Assembly: GCF_000237085.1 (NCBI RefSeq)
Contig: NC_016627.1
Location: forward strand, 3,596,118 to 3,660,117
Reading direction: 5' to 3'
Length of the DNA: 64,000 bases
Origin: Acetivibrio clariflavus DSM 19732
Lineage (GTDB): Bacteria > Bacillota > Clostridia > Acetivibrionales > Acetivibrionaceae
Positions 8,867 to 18,069 of the stretch are shown here, piece by piece. A model generated the notes under the pieces. It was not told where the DNA came from. It saw only the letters and a program-made list of their open reading frames with translations, and did no database searches. The translations under genes and the position numbers were made by a program. Position 1 is the first letter of the stretch. The number at the start of each line of letters is the position of its first letter.

Positions 8867-8912
8867 AATAGAGCATCATATCCTGCATACTGCAGAAATA
8901 CGATGCTCTATT
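8867..8912. terminator. Bidirectional hairpin, possible terminator
   Basis: AATAGAGCATC (8867-8877) pairs perfectly with GATGCTCTATT (8902-8912), with an inner TGCA/TGCA pairing. It sits between the small secreted protein gene and the Cry-like gene cluster and may separate their transcription. Confidence 0.5.
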
Positions 8913-9019
8913 TATGTTACTCCCCTTTGCTATATTTATATTATTTAAGTATTAGCTCTATCACTTATACCACTATCCTGTAATCTTCACTTTCTTTCAG
9001 GTGCTGTTCACTTTAATGC

Positions 9020-9172
9020 TTATGCAATATGTAAATTACAGGTCTCATTACAAATTTTTCTCAAATTATTGCTGACTGTTTTCAGTTTTTTGCGGACACT
9101 TTCAATCTGAGCGTCTAACTTCAGACTGTCTTTGCCACCTAAATCGACACATTCGTGGAAGTTGGAGTAAAT
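9020..9172 (-). pseudogene. Possible remnant of a small coding gene
   Basis: The minus-strand frame is open for about 50 codons and reads like protein, including LDAQIESVRKKLKTVSNNL, an amphipathic helix. There is no ATG, GTG or TTG start with a ribosome binding site, and a TAA closes the frame upstream. It is most likely the tail of a decayed gene. Any resemblance to the N-terminal helix of Spo0E-like proteins is only suggestive. Confidence 0.25.
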
Positions 9173-9277
9173 TTATCATAACTGTCAAAGGAACAGTTCG
9201 AAACTGCTGAAAAAGTACTATTTTTGAAAACTTTAATCCTTTTTATCTCATTTAGACAAATAAGGTAACATTATTAA

Positions 9278-10555
9278 TTACAGGTATAATTCTTTAGCTT
9301 TCTTCCAGCAGTTTACAACCTCAGCAGGTTGTCCGATTAATTCACTCAAATTATTAATTGCATTTGCTCTCATTATATTCGCAGTAGACTCGGCTGACGC
9401 TCTGGCTTTATTTTCTTCCTTTTCATATTTGTATCTTCGGCTTAAACCGCTTACCTCATCAGAAGCAACCCAGTAAAAAGTACACTTTACAACTCCGACA
9501 TCCAGAGTTTCACAATATTTCTCCTTATAGGTTATTATTTTATTCCTTCTGGTATTTGAAATTTTATTCCAGGTATCTTCCGCATGTTGGATGTATTTAG
9601 TAATATTTAATACAAATTCTTCCTTGTAGTTTGATTGGTCTGTAACCAATATCAATTCCTGAAGCAAAGCCAAATGAATATTAGCACCTATAAGAAATTC
9701 CTTTAAACAGGATAATGAAACTTTTTCATTCATAAGCTTGGCCAAATAACAATAAAATTCTGTTTGAGCGTCATTTAATTCCTTTTCCAACCTTTTTAAT
9801 GTCGGTGGATCAACAGTTCGATTTTTTAACGGAATATAGTGATTAACAATCCAATTTTGTTTGGCAGTAAATTCATCAGTTATCTCTTTAATCATATGCT
9901 TATCCAATTCCTGTGATACAATGGAGCTCACTTGCTCATAATATACTTCATCAAAATAAGATGGAATGCTCGTCCCCATAATTTTATCAATAGCCATAGT
10001 AGCAAATTTACCTGCAATTGCACCGGCAACACTCAAAGCTATGCTTGCCAAAGGGTTTTTAAGCTTAATATCTCCAGGAGAAAACATTTCATTATTAAAT
10101 ATGTTTTCATGACTTGATAATATTGGATTCTCCGGTAGTGATTCAACTTTATTACAACTTAGATCCACTGTATTATGCTCAAAAAAGAAATATACAGTGG
10201 AAATATTTGTTTTTCTTCTAAGAACCGGAGTTCCTTTCTTTATACCTTTCCAGTCTGACAGCAAAAAGGAAAAGAAATCTTCTTCCACTTTTTCATTCTC
10301 ATCCAAAATAAAATAACGGCTCACTAAGTTTAATGCACATGCCTTTCTTTTTTCCAATAGTTTTTCTTGAGCCGTGCTCAGTATTGGAAGTTTTTTTGCT
10401 TCTTCAACCGGTGGCAACTCCTTTTCCAAACTGTAATTCTCAAAAGTTTCAAGTGAAGTTTTCATACAATCAGAAGAATTTATGAATTTACGCATTAAGT
10501 ACTCTTTTTTTTCTTGTTCTGAAGCAATTTTTATATCCTCATACATAATTATCAT
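9278..10555 (-). CDS. Helical protein resembling the N-terminal domain of Cry delta-endotoxins
   Basis: The 425-residue protein has no signal peptide. Residues ~165-345 resemble the pore-forming helical bundle of Cry toxins (Endotoxin_N). A hydrophobic glycine/alanine-rich helix (168-193, ASIALSVAGAIAGKF) is followed by YFDEVYYEQVSSIVSQELD. A later GANIHLALLQELIL (290-303) matches the AANLHLLLLRDA helix of Cry toxins, and YIQHAEDTWNKI follows. The beta domains II and III of classical Cry proteins are absent. The C-terminal ~80 residues are charged helix. AAGGAGGA lies 7 bases before the ATG and overlaps the end of the upstream DUF6765-type gene, so the two are co-translated. The Cry relation is an inference from motif resemblance; a generic helical pore former is an alternative. 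Confidence 0.55.
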   Translation of the reverse strand: MIIMYEDIKIASEQEKKEYLMRKFINSSDCMKTSLETFENYSLEKELPPVEEAKKLPILSTAQEKLLEKRKACALNLVSRYFILDENEKVEEDFFSFLLSDWKGIKKGTPVLRRKTNISTVYFFFEHNTVDLSCNKVESLPENPILSSHENIFNNEMFSPGDIKLKNPLASIALSVAGAIAGKFATMAIDKIMGTSIPSYFDEVYYEQVSSIVSQELDKHMIKEITDEFTAKQNWIVNHYIPLKNRTVDPPTLKRLEKELNDAQTEFYCYLAKLMNEKVSLSCLKEFLIGANIHLALLQELILVTDQSNYKEEFVLNITKYIQHAEDTWNKISNTRRNKIITYKEKYCETLDVGVVKCTFYWVASDEVSGLSRRYKYEKEENKARASAESTANIMRANAINNLSELIGQPAEVVNCWKKAKELYL

Positions 10556-10558
10556 GTT

Positions 10559-11947
10559 TTAATCCTCCTTATCCTTATCTAAAATATGGGGATAATTATT
10601 ATTCAATTCCATACCTAAGACATATTGCGCTTTCGGCTTTTCTTTAATAGTCGTACACATCCAACCATATTCCGGATGAGACCTTGTCCAACTTTGACAC
10701 CAGGAAAAGTGCATCAAAGCTGCTAGTTCATACATATGAAGAATAGAACCGTCTTTTATCCAGAGATTTCCCCATCTTGAAATAGGTAGTCCATGAGTTA
10801 CACCAATATAAGGATCTTTTATTTTATCTTTCCATCGGGTAACTCCTTTTAAAGGCTTGCCGGAATTACTTGCCCAATTTTTTTCGCATTCAATTGGTGC
10901 AGAAACTTTAGTACTACTAAGTTTAAAGCGTTTTGTAATATCTTGTTCAACATCGGCAGGCATCGGGATAGTACTTTGATTATTCAAGCACATAGCAATT
11001 ACAGATGCCATCTCATTCCATGCTTCTTTGAATTGACCAGGATTGTCACGTTTGATATTATTACTGCAAATCCTCCAAGCTGCCGGATATTCTATGTTTA
11101 GCCAGCCATAGTCCGGATAATGCCCCATATTTCCATGACCACAGCCCGATTTAGGTGCAAAGATAATATCCGTATCGATATTGAAAAATTCACTAAAAGT
11201 ATTTTCTCCTGTAAAGTAGTCTTCAACTACAAAGGCTGGAAGGAAAGAAAACGGCGCTTTTTCCATTTTGCGTGGAGTATTTACATCAGCCAAGACATCA
11301 CCGTCAATATAATTAATGTTAATGTCGTAAAAGCCGGTAAAATCTTGATGTGCCCATGTATCTGCCAATACATGCATACGAATACCTAAAAAGATAAGTG
11401 CTAACTTGTTTCGGTCTATTTTATCACTAATATATCTATCACTTGAAATGGATTTTTTAACAATGTCCTTCCAATTAGGGTCCGTTTTAATAGCTTGGTA
11501 TTTTATAAGTGTATCATAGATCATATCAATTGCAAATTGGCTATAAGGTCTGCAAAGCTGAGTTGCGTTCTTAACTCTCGAATTTACATACCTCAGTTCA
11601 AATTTTTTCAAATAACGTTTTTGCAAATCTGCCATTGCACCGGAGTACGGTTTTGCTACAGGCTGTTTATTGCCAGGAGGAAAATGAAATGCAAGCCAAT
11701 AATCGGGATAATAATCAATGGAGCAAGCAATAGTAGATTGGGCAGTCAATTGAGGATACTTTATTTTAAAAAGTACTTTTGGCTGCCAACTTTCATCTGC
11801 TACAATTTGCCAATAAGACCAATAATAATCTCCTATAAAATAATCGACAAATTCAGCGGCATTGGCAACTATTGTTGCCTCTTCAACACTTAGTCCTGCA
11901 GCTAAAGCTGCTGTACCTGTTCCAAAAAAATGAAAATCTCCGTTCAC
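10559..11947 (-). CDS. DUF6765-type protein, putative metal-dependent hydrolase fold
   Basis: The 462-residue protein begins with GTG preceded by AGGGGGA. The N terminus NGDFHFFGTGTAALAAGLS and AAEFVDYFIGD, followed by LGIRMHVLADTWAHQDFTG (about residues 187-205), match my recollection of the DUF6765 family. D4, H6, D35, H192, D196 and H200 are placed like ligands of a metal site resembling phospholipase C or S1/P1 nuclease folds. That reading is inference, and the biochemical role of the family is unknown to me. There is no signal peptide. It is coupled to the Cry-like gene downstream (2 bases to its ATG, ribosome binding site inside this gene), which suggests a joint function. Confidence 0.6.
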   Translation of the reverse strand: MNGDFHFFGTGTAALAAGLSVEEATIVANAAEFVDYFIGDYYWSYWQIVADESWQPKVLFKIKYPQLTAQSTIACSIDYYPDYWLAFHFPPGNKQPVAKPYSGAMADLQKRYLKKFELRYVNSRVKNATQLCRPYSQFAIDMIYDTLIKYQAIKTDPNWKDIVKKSISSDRYISDKIDRNKLALIFLGIRMHVLADTWAHQDFTGFYDININYIDGDVLADVNTPRKMEKAPFSFLPAFVVEDYFTGENTFSEFFNIDTDIIFAPKSGCGHGNMGHYPDYGWLNIEYPAAWRICSNNIKRDNPGQFKEAWNEMASVIAMCLNNQSTIPMPADVEQDITKRFKLSSTKVSAPIECEKNWASNSGKPLKGVTRWKDKIKDPYIGVTHGLPISRWGNLWIKDGSILHMYELAALMHFSWCQSWTRSHPEYGWMCTTIKEKPKAQYVLGMELNNNYPHILDKDKED

Positions 11948-12355
11948 CCTGAAATCCCCCTTTATTTTAGTAAATTAATTTGATGTGCTAGCTTTATTTA
12001 CAGTTAAATATTTCAAATCGTTGTAATATCAACAATTTGATATGGAGCAATAGTTAAATGATTACCATAATTATTGTTGGGTGAATTATTCACTATTGGC
12101 TCGGGAAAAGCTTGGTTTGATTTTTGTAAGAAGAGATAGTATACCTATACCGGTATATAAGTTTGGAAGAGCAAAATTCCATAAAGCTATTAAAGGTTAT
12201 GGAGCTACCAATGGAAAATGCCCTTCCAAAACTGAAACTTATCAAGGCTACAATCCTGTAACTTTCTTTTATTAAGATTACTATAATTAATTCGTAATAA
12301 TGTTCCTTTATTTTAAACTATTAGCTAGCACAAAAGATTAACTTATTGGCGGAGA
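11948..12355. other. Intergenic region holding a transposase remnant
   Basis: This 408-base gap separates the unrecognised gene at 12356 from the DUF6765-type gene. It holds the IS982-like fragment at 12081-12275 on the opposite strand. No promoter for the downstream gene was identified with confidence. Confidence 0.6.
12081..12275 (+). pseudogene. IS982-like transposase remnant
   Basis: The plus-strand frame encodes DSIPIPVYKFGRAKFHKA and KGYGATNGKCPSKTETY. These match the conserved DSFPLPVCKFGRAHF...GKCPSKKETYFGYK segment around the first catalytic Asp of IS982-type transposases. The similarity stops abruptly after GYN and no other part of the transposase is seen, so it is a decayed fragment. 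It shows that another insertion element once entered this cluster. Confidence 0.65.
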
Positions 12356-13699
12356 TTACAACTTTGAACATATAACTCCCAAAAGCAGCGGTAATTGTGA
12401 TTTAATTGGTCCAACTGTTAATGTGTTGCTCTCATCATAAAACTTAACATCTTCCTTTGAACCATATGTAGATACATTTGCTTTACCAATCCTAAACGGT
12501 CCTATAGATAATGAAGCACTTGCATTAAATGCACTTTTTAACTCTTTATAATCGCTATTGTTTAAAGTCAACTCAATCCTAGGTTCAAATCCTACTATAA
12601 TTTCATAGGGTAACAGACTTAAAGATCCATCCTTACCGAAGAAATTCGGAGCATTCTTAAAGAGCTTATCTTTGTAATTTTCAATAAAACTCTGCTGGAA
12701 CCATAATAAAGGTTCAATTTTAAATGTTTGCAGGCCTGTGTAATATATCTTTAAACTAAAGTTTGTAGGCTGCCAGTCTGATTTTATTTCCTTGCCGGAT
12801 GCTTCCAGTGATCCAAATATCGAGAAGAACTTTCCAAAATATGAACCGTTAACTGAAGTATTCCAACCAAATTCACTATAATTTAAAGTCTCAGACGATC
12901 CGGATATTTCCAAAGGACCGACATCTACAATGCCCCTGCTGCTTTTAGCCTGCCACTCCATATATGCCGTCGAAAAAGCATTCAAGTTATAACCGGGTAC
13001 CAATATGTCAACATAGGAAGAATCAGGTTCAGCTAATGTTTGTCCAGGCAGAGTGGTTACACATCCAAGAGGAGCTTCTGTTCCAACTCTTGCCCACATA
13101 TTATATGGATTTTTATTTATTATGTCACGGGCGCCACCGGTAAAGCCCACTCTCGACTGAGCATTTAAAAGTGCTTGATAATCGCTACCGGATTTCTTTC
13201 TCACGAGGTTGTTGTATTCCGTTTGACACGAATCCATGTAAGCCTTTGCTTCAGTGTAAATTGATCCGAATTGCTGTATGTATGTTGGCCAATCAAGATT
13301 CGGCATGGCCTCTTTCATATTTTTCCAATCTTGTATTGTTTGAGAACACTGTTTTTGAAAGTTTTGACTGGCTTCTGTCAATTTTCCGGCGGCTATGTTA
13401 ATCTGACTGTCTAAATTCGGATTATACTCACCACCCAGATCAATATAATTCAGGAAGCTGCTGTATGCACCGATAAGATCGCTATGTGGAGTATAAGCAG
13501 GACTGCATTTAAGAATTAAGTTTCCAATGTTGTAAATATTGTAGTTTGAAACTTTTGAATCCTTATTTGCCAAATCGACCATAAGAGTATTACTGGCAAA
13601 ACATATTACCTGATTCTCTTTGTCAAATTGGCCTCCTGTCACATAGTTGGTTAGCTGAGTTACATACTTGTCCCATAAATCCCTATCTGTCATAGCCAT
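12356..13699 (-). CDS. Unrecognised 447-residue protein, first gene of the Cry-like cluster
   Basis: Not recognised. GGGAGGT precedes the ATG at 13699. There is no signal peptide or clear membrane helix. The N-terminal ~190 residues are mainly helical with a Gln/Asn-rich stretch (QNFQKQCSQTIQDWKNM). The C-terminal half (from about residue 240, RGIVDVGPLEISG) has alternating hydrophobic residues and Gly/Ser-rich turns (SLSIGPFRIGKANVS), suggesting a beta-rich domain. It faces the same way as the DUF6765 and Cry-like genes, but 409 bases and a transposase remnant lie between. A role in the same system is inferred from synteny only. It contains 5-6 cysteines without a motif. Confidence 0.65.
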   Translation of the reverse strand: MAMTDRDLWDKYVTQLTNYVTGGQFDKENQVICFASNTLMVDLANKDSKVSNYNIYNIGNLILKCSPAYTPHSDLIGAYSSFLNYIDLGGEYNPNLDSQINIAAGKLTEASQNFQKQCSQTIQDWKNMKEAMPNLDWPTYIQQFGSIYTEAKAYMDSCQTEYNNLVRKKSGSDYQALLNAQSRVGFTGGARDIINKNPYNMWARVGTEAPLGCVTTLPGQTLAEPDSSYVDILVPGYNLNAFSTAYMEWQAKSSRGIVDVGPLEISGSSETLNYSEFGWNTSVNGSYFGKFFSIFGSLEASGKEIKSDWQPTNFSLKIYYTGLQTFKIEPLLWFQQSFIENYKDKLFKNAPNFFGKDGSLSLLPYEIIVGFEPRIELTLNNSDYKELKSAFNASASLSIGPFRIGKANVSTYGSKEDVKFYDESNTLTVGPIKSQLPLLLGVICSKL

Positions 13700-13898
13700 T
13701 TTTCATACCTCCCTAAATTTATTTTTATTACATTTCATATTCTAAGGTATATCTCCATTCCTGTAATAAATTTGGGATAAGACGCCTAAAATCTCTGATA
13801 AAATGTCAAAAATGCAGGATATGATGCAGATAATGTAAAGGTACTTTCTCTGATTGCGTACCGCAATTTTGAAATTAATTCTGATATAGGTGGGTAAG

Positions 13899-15105
13899 TT
13901 GTAAAATTAATTGCCCAAACATGATAAAAAAGAAGTGACTCAAATCAGAACCTCTGATAATGTTTTAAGTGACAAAACCAAAACATATTGGAGGGTCCGA
14001 AATGAGTCACCTTAATAATACCACTAAACGAAGAAGTTTTAAACACCTGGATGTGAGGGAACGGTATCAAATTGAAATATTATTGAAAGAAGGTAAGAAA
14101 CCAAAGGAAATAGCCAAAGTAATGGGAAGGGACAGACGGACTATAGAACGGGAAATAGCTCGTGGCAGCGTGAGGTTGCTAAACAGCGATCTGACCTATT
14201 CAGTGAAGTACTGTGCAGACGTAGGACAACGAAGATATGAAGAGGCGTCATCAAATAAAGGAGCGGGTTTAAAGATCGGGCATGACCATGAACTAGCCAA
14301 TTACATAGAGAAGAGGATAAAAGAGGACAAATATTCGCCGGACGCGGTGATAGGAGAGATAAAAGCCAAAGGGTTAAGGTTCAGAGCCATGATCTGCACA
14401 AAGACGCTATACAACTACATAGACAAAGGGATATTTGCTAATATAAGCAACAAAGACCTTCCGGTAAAGCGGAACAAGAAGAAGAGGAAATACCGAAGAG
14501 TAAGGATAGCATTAAAGAATTTGAGGGGGACAAGCATAGAAGAAAGGCCGGCACATATAGAAGAAAGAGGAGAATATGGGCATTGGGAGATGGATTGTAT
14601 AGTTGGCAAAGGCGGAGAAAAGGGAGCAGCATTGTTGGTACTGACGGAACGGAGTACGAGGCAGGAGATAATACGTAAGATGCCGGATAAAAGCCAGGCA
14701 TCGGTAAAGAAAGAGATAGACAAACTGGAAAGGAAGTATGGGAAGAAGTTTACCAAACTGTTTAAAACGGTCACAGTAGATAATGGAACAGAGTTTCTGG
14801 ACAGCAAAGGGCTTGAGGCATCAGTGCTTGTTCCTGGTAAGATGAGGTTAAAGATATATTATGCACATCCATACAGTTCATGGGAACGAGGGTCGAATGA
14901 AAACGCTAATAAGCTGATTCGACGATTTATTCCTAAAGGGACGGATATAGGGAAACTAACGGAGAAAGAGATAAAAAGGATTGAGCACTGGATGAACAAT
15001 TACCCAAGGAGAATATTTGGTTATCGAACTGCGAATGAAATGGCAAAGATTGTGGTCGCTTAAAACAGGGTTCTGTAAGATTTTGTAAGGCAATTAAACT
15101 TGCAA
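13899..15105 (+). mobile_element. IS30-family insertion sequence
   Basis: An IS30 transposase gene is flanked by imperfect inverted repeats. TTGTAAAATTAATTGCC at 13899-13915 matches TTGCAAGTTTAATTGCC, the reverse complement of 15089-15105, at 13 or 14 of 17 positions. The element is about 1.2 kb. No target duplication could be read with confidence. The right end provides the last codons and stop of the truncated gene at 15094, so it inserted into that gene. Confidence 0.8.
14002..15063 (+). CDS. IS30-family transposase
   Basis: DDE transposase of 353 residues. An N-terminal helix-turn-helix (GKKPKEIAKVMGRDRRTIERE) is followed by the catalytic core. The core Asp in HWEMDCIVG, Asp in TVDNGTEF and Glu in SWERGSNENANKLIRRF are all present, so it looks active. 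TTGGAGGG lies 6 bases before the ATG at 14002, preferred over the frame start at 13969. Codon use is rich in AGG, GGG and ATA, and the base composition is less AT-rich than that of the flanking genes, as expected for a mobile gene. Confidence 0.95.
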   Translation: MSHLNNTTKRRSFKHLDVRERYQIEILLKEGKKPKEIAKVMGRDRRTIEREIARGSVRLLNSDLTYSVKYCADVGQRRYEEASSNKGAGLKIGHDHELANYIEKRIKEDKYSPDAVIGEIKAKGLRFRAMICTKTLYNYIDKGIFANISNKDLPVKRNKKKRKYRRVRIALKNLRGTSIEERPAHIEERGEYGHWEMDCIVGKGGEKGAALLVLTERSTRQEIIRKMPDKSQASVKKEIDKLERKYGKKFTKLFKTVTVDNGTEFLDSKGLEASVLVPGKMRLKIYYAHPYSSWERGSNENANKLIRRFIPKGTDIGKLTEKEIKRIEHWMNNYPRRIFGYRTANEMAKIVVA

Positions 15106-15893
15106 TTTAAAATGGTGATTAATTTTAGCTTTTATAGCATCTGGATCTATGTTGTTTGATCCTCCACCACTTTTTAACTCTTCGAATGCCTTTTTAGGAT
15201 CTTTTAACTTAACTTTCTCATATTCCTCATAATCTTTATAGTATTTACTAATTCCAATTATTTCACCTTCATGACCTACAGATATAATAATTCTTGATAT
15301 TCCATAAACAGGCATACCATTTACTGTAGGATAGAAATAAACGTCTTTAACCAGTACTTTCAAATCATTTGATTGTTCATCCCCAGATGTTTGATCAACT
15401 GCAACAATTTCAGAAAATCTTTCATCATATAGACCGTATTCTTTTATTGCTTTTTTAGCTATTTCAATTGCATCTTTATCATTAGGTACGTTATTTTTCT
15501 CCTTCGAACCAAAAGCCTTTAAATTTTTAAATGACCAGTATCCGGTATCTTCTTCATAGACAAAATCGATAGTGCCATTTGTGCTGTAATATCTTTTGTT
15601 TTCCGAGTCATATTCCAGTTCACCATCAGAACCGATTTTTTGGCTAATAGTTAAGCATTTTCTTTATGATTTTTATCAGTCTTAAATTTATATACAATTG
15701 CTTCCTGTTGAAGTTTATCAAATAAGTCTTCATTAATTTCATATTGAACTTCGGGAAGCTCTTGTTCCGGCCTTGGTAAATATAATTTTTTATATTTATT
15801 GTTAATACCAAAAATATCAAAAACTTTGAATCCTATTGTAAAAATACATAAACCTAATATAAAGATTACTGCCAGTATTTTTTTTATTTTCAT
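15094..15893 (-). pseudogene. Secreted PepSY-like protein gene, frameshifted and truncated by IS30
   Basis: The N-terminal part starts MKIKKILAVIFILGLCIF at 15893 (AGGGGGA ahead of the ATG) and has a signal anchor. It runs to a TAA at 15651. The neighbouring frame is open from about 15660 to 15094 and continues the protein (SQKIGSDGELEYDSENKRYY onward), so a one-base shift near the A-rich AAAGAAAATGC splits the gene. The C-terminal part (NGMPVYGISRIIISVGHEGE) looks like the PepSY or YycI-type secreted proteins. The final codons and stop lie within the right inverted repeat of IS30, so the true C terminus is lost. Two independent lesions make function unlikely, unless the shift is a sequencing error. 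Confidence 0.7.
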
Positions 15894-16236
15894 GTTTAAA
15901 ATCCCCCTGATTATTCTTTGCCTTCCTTCAACAGCTCCAATCCTTTCAAAACCAAATTTGCAAATAAAAAAGATAAATCTACCCATCAGAAATGAAGCTA
16001 AAAGATACCATCATTAGCTCAAGCCAATATCACAGACTAATTCCAGATTAATATATTAATATTTATTTAACAACAGTTTTTCCCTACTATATCATTATCC
16101 TGTAATCCATACCAAATTTCAATTGCAATCCCTGCATAATCCAGATTTCATAAAAGTTAGCCAAATTAATCCCAGTTACATAACAGCTATAAAAAAGTGA
16201 CTTCATAAGCAAAATACTGATAAAAACACTGCAAAA
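15894..16236. other. Intergenic region without gene
   Basis: About 340 bases between the broken secreted-protein gene and the guaA terminator. Short open frames in it have no ribosome binding site or coding character. It marks the right boundary of the accessory region. Confidence 0.5.
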
Positions 16237-16272
16237 AACCCGCCTACTCTTAAATTTAAGAATAGACGGGTT
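16237..16272 (-). terminator. Rho-independent terminator of guaA
   Basis: AACCCG at 16237-16242 and CGGGTT at 16267-16272 enclose a second paired stretch, TCTTAAATTTAAGA. On the minus strand the stem is followed by TTTTTTGC. It is about 70 bases past the guaA stop. Confidence 0.85.
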
Positions 16273-16343
16273 GTAAAATACCATTATATTAACCTTTTGT
16301 GCCAAAATGGCATCAAACCCGGTTTTAATATTCAACCGACATA

Positions 16344-17879
16344 TTATTCCCATTCAATGGTTGCCGGAGGCTTGGATGTAATATCGTACACTATCCTGTT
16401 TATATGTTTAACTTCGTTTACTATTCTGTTAGATACTTTCTCCAATACATCATAGGGAATACGAGCCCAGTCGGCAGTCATAAAGTCGGTAGTGGTAACT
16501 GCACGAAGAGCAAGAGTGTAGTCATAGGTTCTTTCATCGCCCATTACTCCAACACTTCTCATACCGGTAAGTACCGTAAAGTACTGATTAATCTCCTTAT
16601 CCAAACCTGCCTTTGCAATTTCCTCACGGAAGATGTAATCGGTATCCCTTAATATTTCCAGCTTTTCCTTAGTTATTTCACCGATAATTCTTATTCCAAG
16701 ACCGGGACCTGGGAAAGGCTGTCTCATAACTATTTCATCAGGGATTCCCAGCTCTTTTCCAACAAGTCTTACTTCGTCTTTAAAGAGACTTCTCAAAGGC
16801 TCAATTATTTCCTTAAAGTCAACATGGTCGGGAAGTCCGCCAACGTTGTGGTGACTCTTTATAACAGCCGCATTACCCAAACCGCTCTCTATTACATCGG
16901 GATAAATGGTTCCCTGGACAAGAAAATCAACTGTTCCTATTTTCTTAGCTTCTTCTTCAAATACCCTAATAAATTCTTCTCCGATAATCTTTCTCTTTGT
17001 TTCAGGGTCTGTAACCCCGGCAAGCCTATTCAAAAATCTCTCTTCAGCATTAACTCTTATTAAGTTTATATCAAATTTATTTCTGAATATTTCTTCAACC
17101 TGATCTGCTTCATACTTTCTCAATAATCCATGGTCAACAAAAATACAGGTAAGCTGTTTACCCACTGCCCTATGAATCAAAACCGCCGCAACGGAAGAGT
17201 CAACACCTCCGGACAAGGCACACAGAACCTTTTTGTCTCCAACTCTTTTTCTTATATCCTGAATCGACTGCTCTACAAAGGATGACACCTTCCAGTCACC
17301 GGAACAGCCACAGATATCAAAAAGGAAATTATTTAAAATATCTCTTCCTCTTGGAGTATGAAGAACTTCGGGATGGAATTGAACACCGTATAGCTTCTTT
17401 TGCGTATTTTCCATCGCTGCAGTGGGACAATTCTCAGAATGGGCAGTCTTAACAAATCCTTCGGGCATCTTGTCCACAAAATATGTATGACTCATCCAGC
17501 AAGTCGATTCCTTATCAATACCTTTAAACAAAGTACTCGATACATCAAAGGTAATATCAACTTTGCCGTACTCACGGGAATCGGCCTTCTTAACGTCTCC
17601 ACCCAACATATAGGTCATAAGCTGCATTCCATAGCATATGCCCAATACCGGTATACCCAAAGAGAATACCTCTTTGTCGCAAAACGGCGCATTTTTATCA
17701 AGTACTGATGCAGGTCCTCCGGTTAAAATTATGCCTTTAGGATTCATTGACTTTATTCTATCTATAGAAGAATTATAAGGTATTACTTCACAGTATACAT
17801 TTGCTTCTCTAACCCTTCTTGCTATAAGCTGATTGTATTGTCCGCCAAAATCAAGAACTAAAACCAACTCGTTATTCAA
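16344..17879 (-). CDS. guaA: GMP synthase (glutamine-hydrolysing)
   Basis: GuaA converts XMP to GMP with glutamine and ATP. The N-terminal class I amidotransferase ([20 protein letters not shown], catalytic Cys in [12 protein letters not shown], His/Glu in GVQFHPEV) is followed by the ATP pyrophosphatase loop [14 protein letters not shown] and the C-terminal dimer domain ending KPPATIEWE. The start is a TTG at 17879: GAAGGAG lies 8 bases upstream and the product then begins (M)[12 protein letters not shown], the family norm, at 511 residues. The upstream ATG at 17933 has no ribosome binding site. It is monocistronic with its own terminator. No PurR box was seen upstream. Confidence 0.97.
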   Translation of the reverse strand: MNNELVLVLDFGGQYNQLIARRVREANVYCEVIPYNSSIDRIKSMNPKGIILTGGPASVLDKNAPFCDKEVFSLGIPVLGICYGMQLMTYMLGGDVKKADSREYGKVDITFDVSSTLFKGIDKESTCWMSHTYFVDKMPEGFVKTAHSENCPTAAMENTQKKLYGVQFHPEVLHTPRGRDILNNFLFDICGCSGDWKVSSFVEQSIQDIRKRVGDKKVLCALSGGVDSSVAAVLIHRAVGKQLTCIFVDHGLLRKYEADQVEEIFRNKFDINLIRVNAEERFLNRLAGVTDPETKRKIIGEEFIRVFEEEAKKIGTVDFLVQGTIYPDVIESGLGNAAVIKSHHNVGGLPDHVDFKEIIEPLRSLFKDEVRLVGKELGIPDEIVMRQPFPGPGLGIRIIGEITKEKLEILRDTDYIFREEIAKAGLDKEINQYFTVLTGMRSVGVMGDERTYDYTLALRAVTTTDFMTADWARIPYDVLEKVSNRIVNEVKHINRIVYDITSKPPATIEWE

Positions 17880-18069
17880 GATAACAACTCCTTCAACAAA
17901 AATATGATTCTTAATTATATCTAAATTTATCATCTATTGCAAAACAAAATTTGTATTGATTTTATAAACTTGTCCTTAAAAACTTTCCAATTGCCATTTC
18001 AAACAAGTAAGAAATTTAAAAGCATTGAAATTCTCCATTTTTGAAAGGTCATTATCAAACAAAAATATT

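Noticed and set aside
14415-14807. Open frames opposite the IS30 transposase
   Set aside because: Antisense shadows of a clear DDE transposase; they arise from its purine-rich codons.
16087-16353. 88-codon minus-strand frame after guaA
   Set aside because: It contains the guaA terminator, overlaps the guaA stop and has no ribosome binding site.
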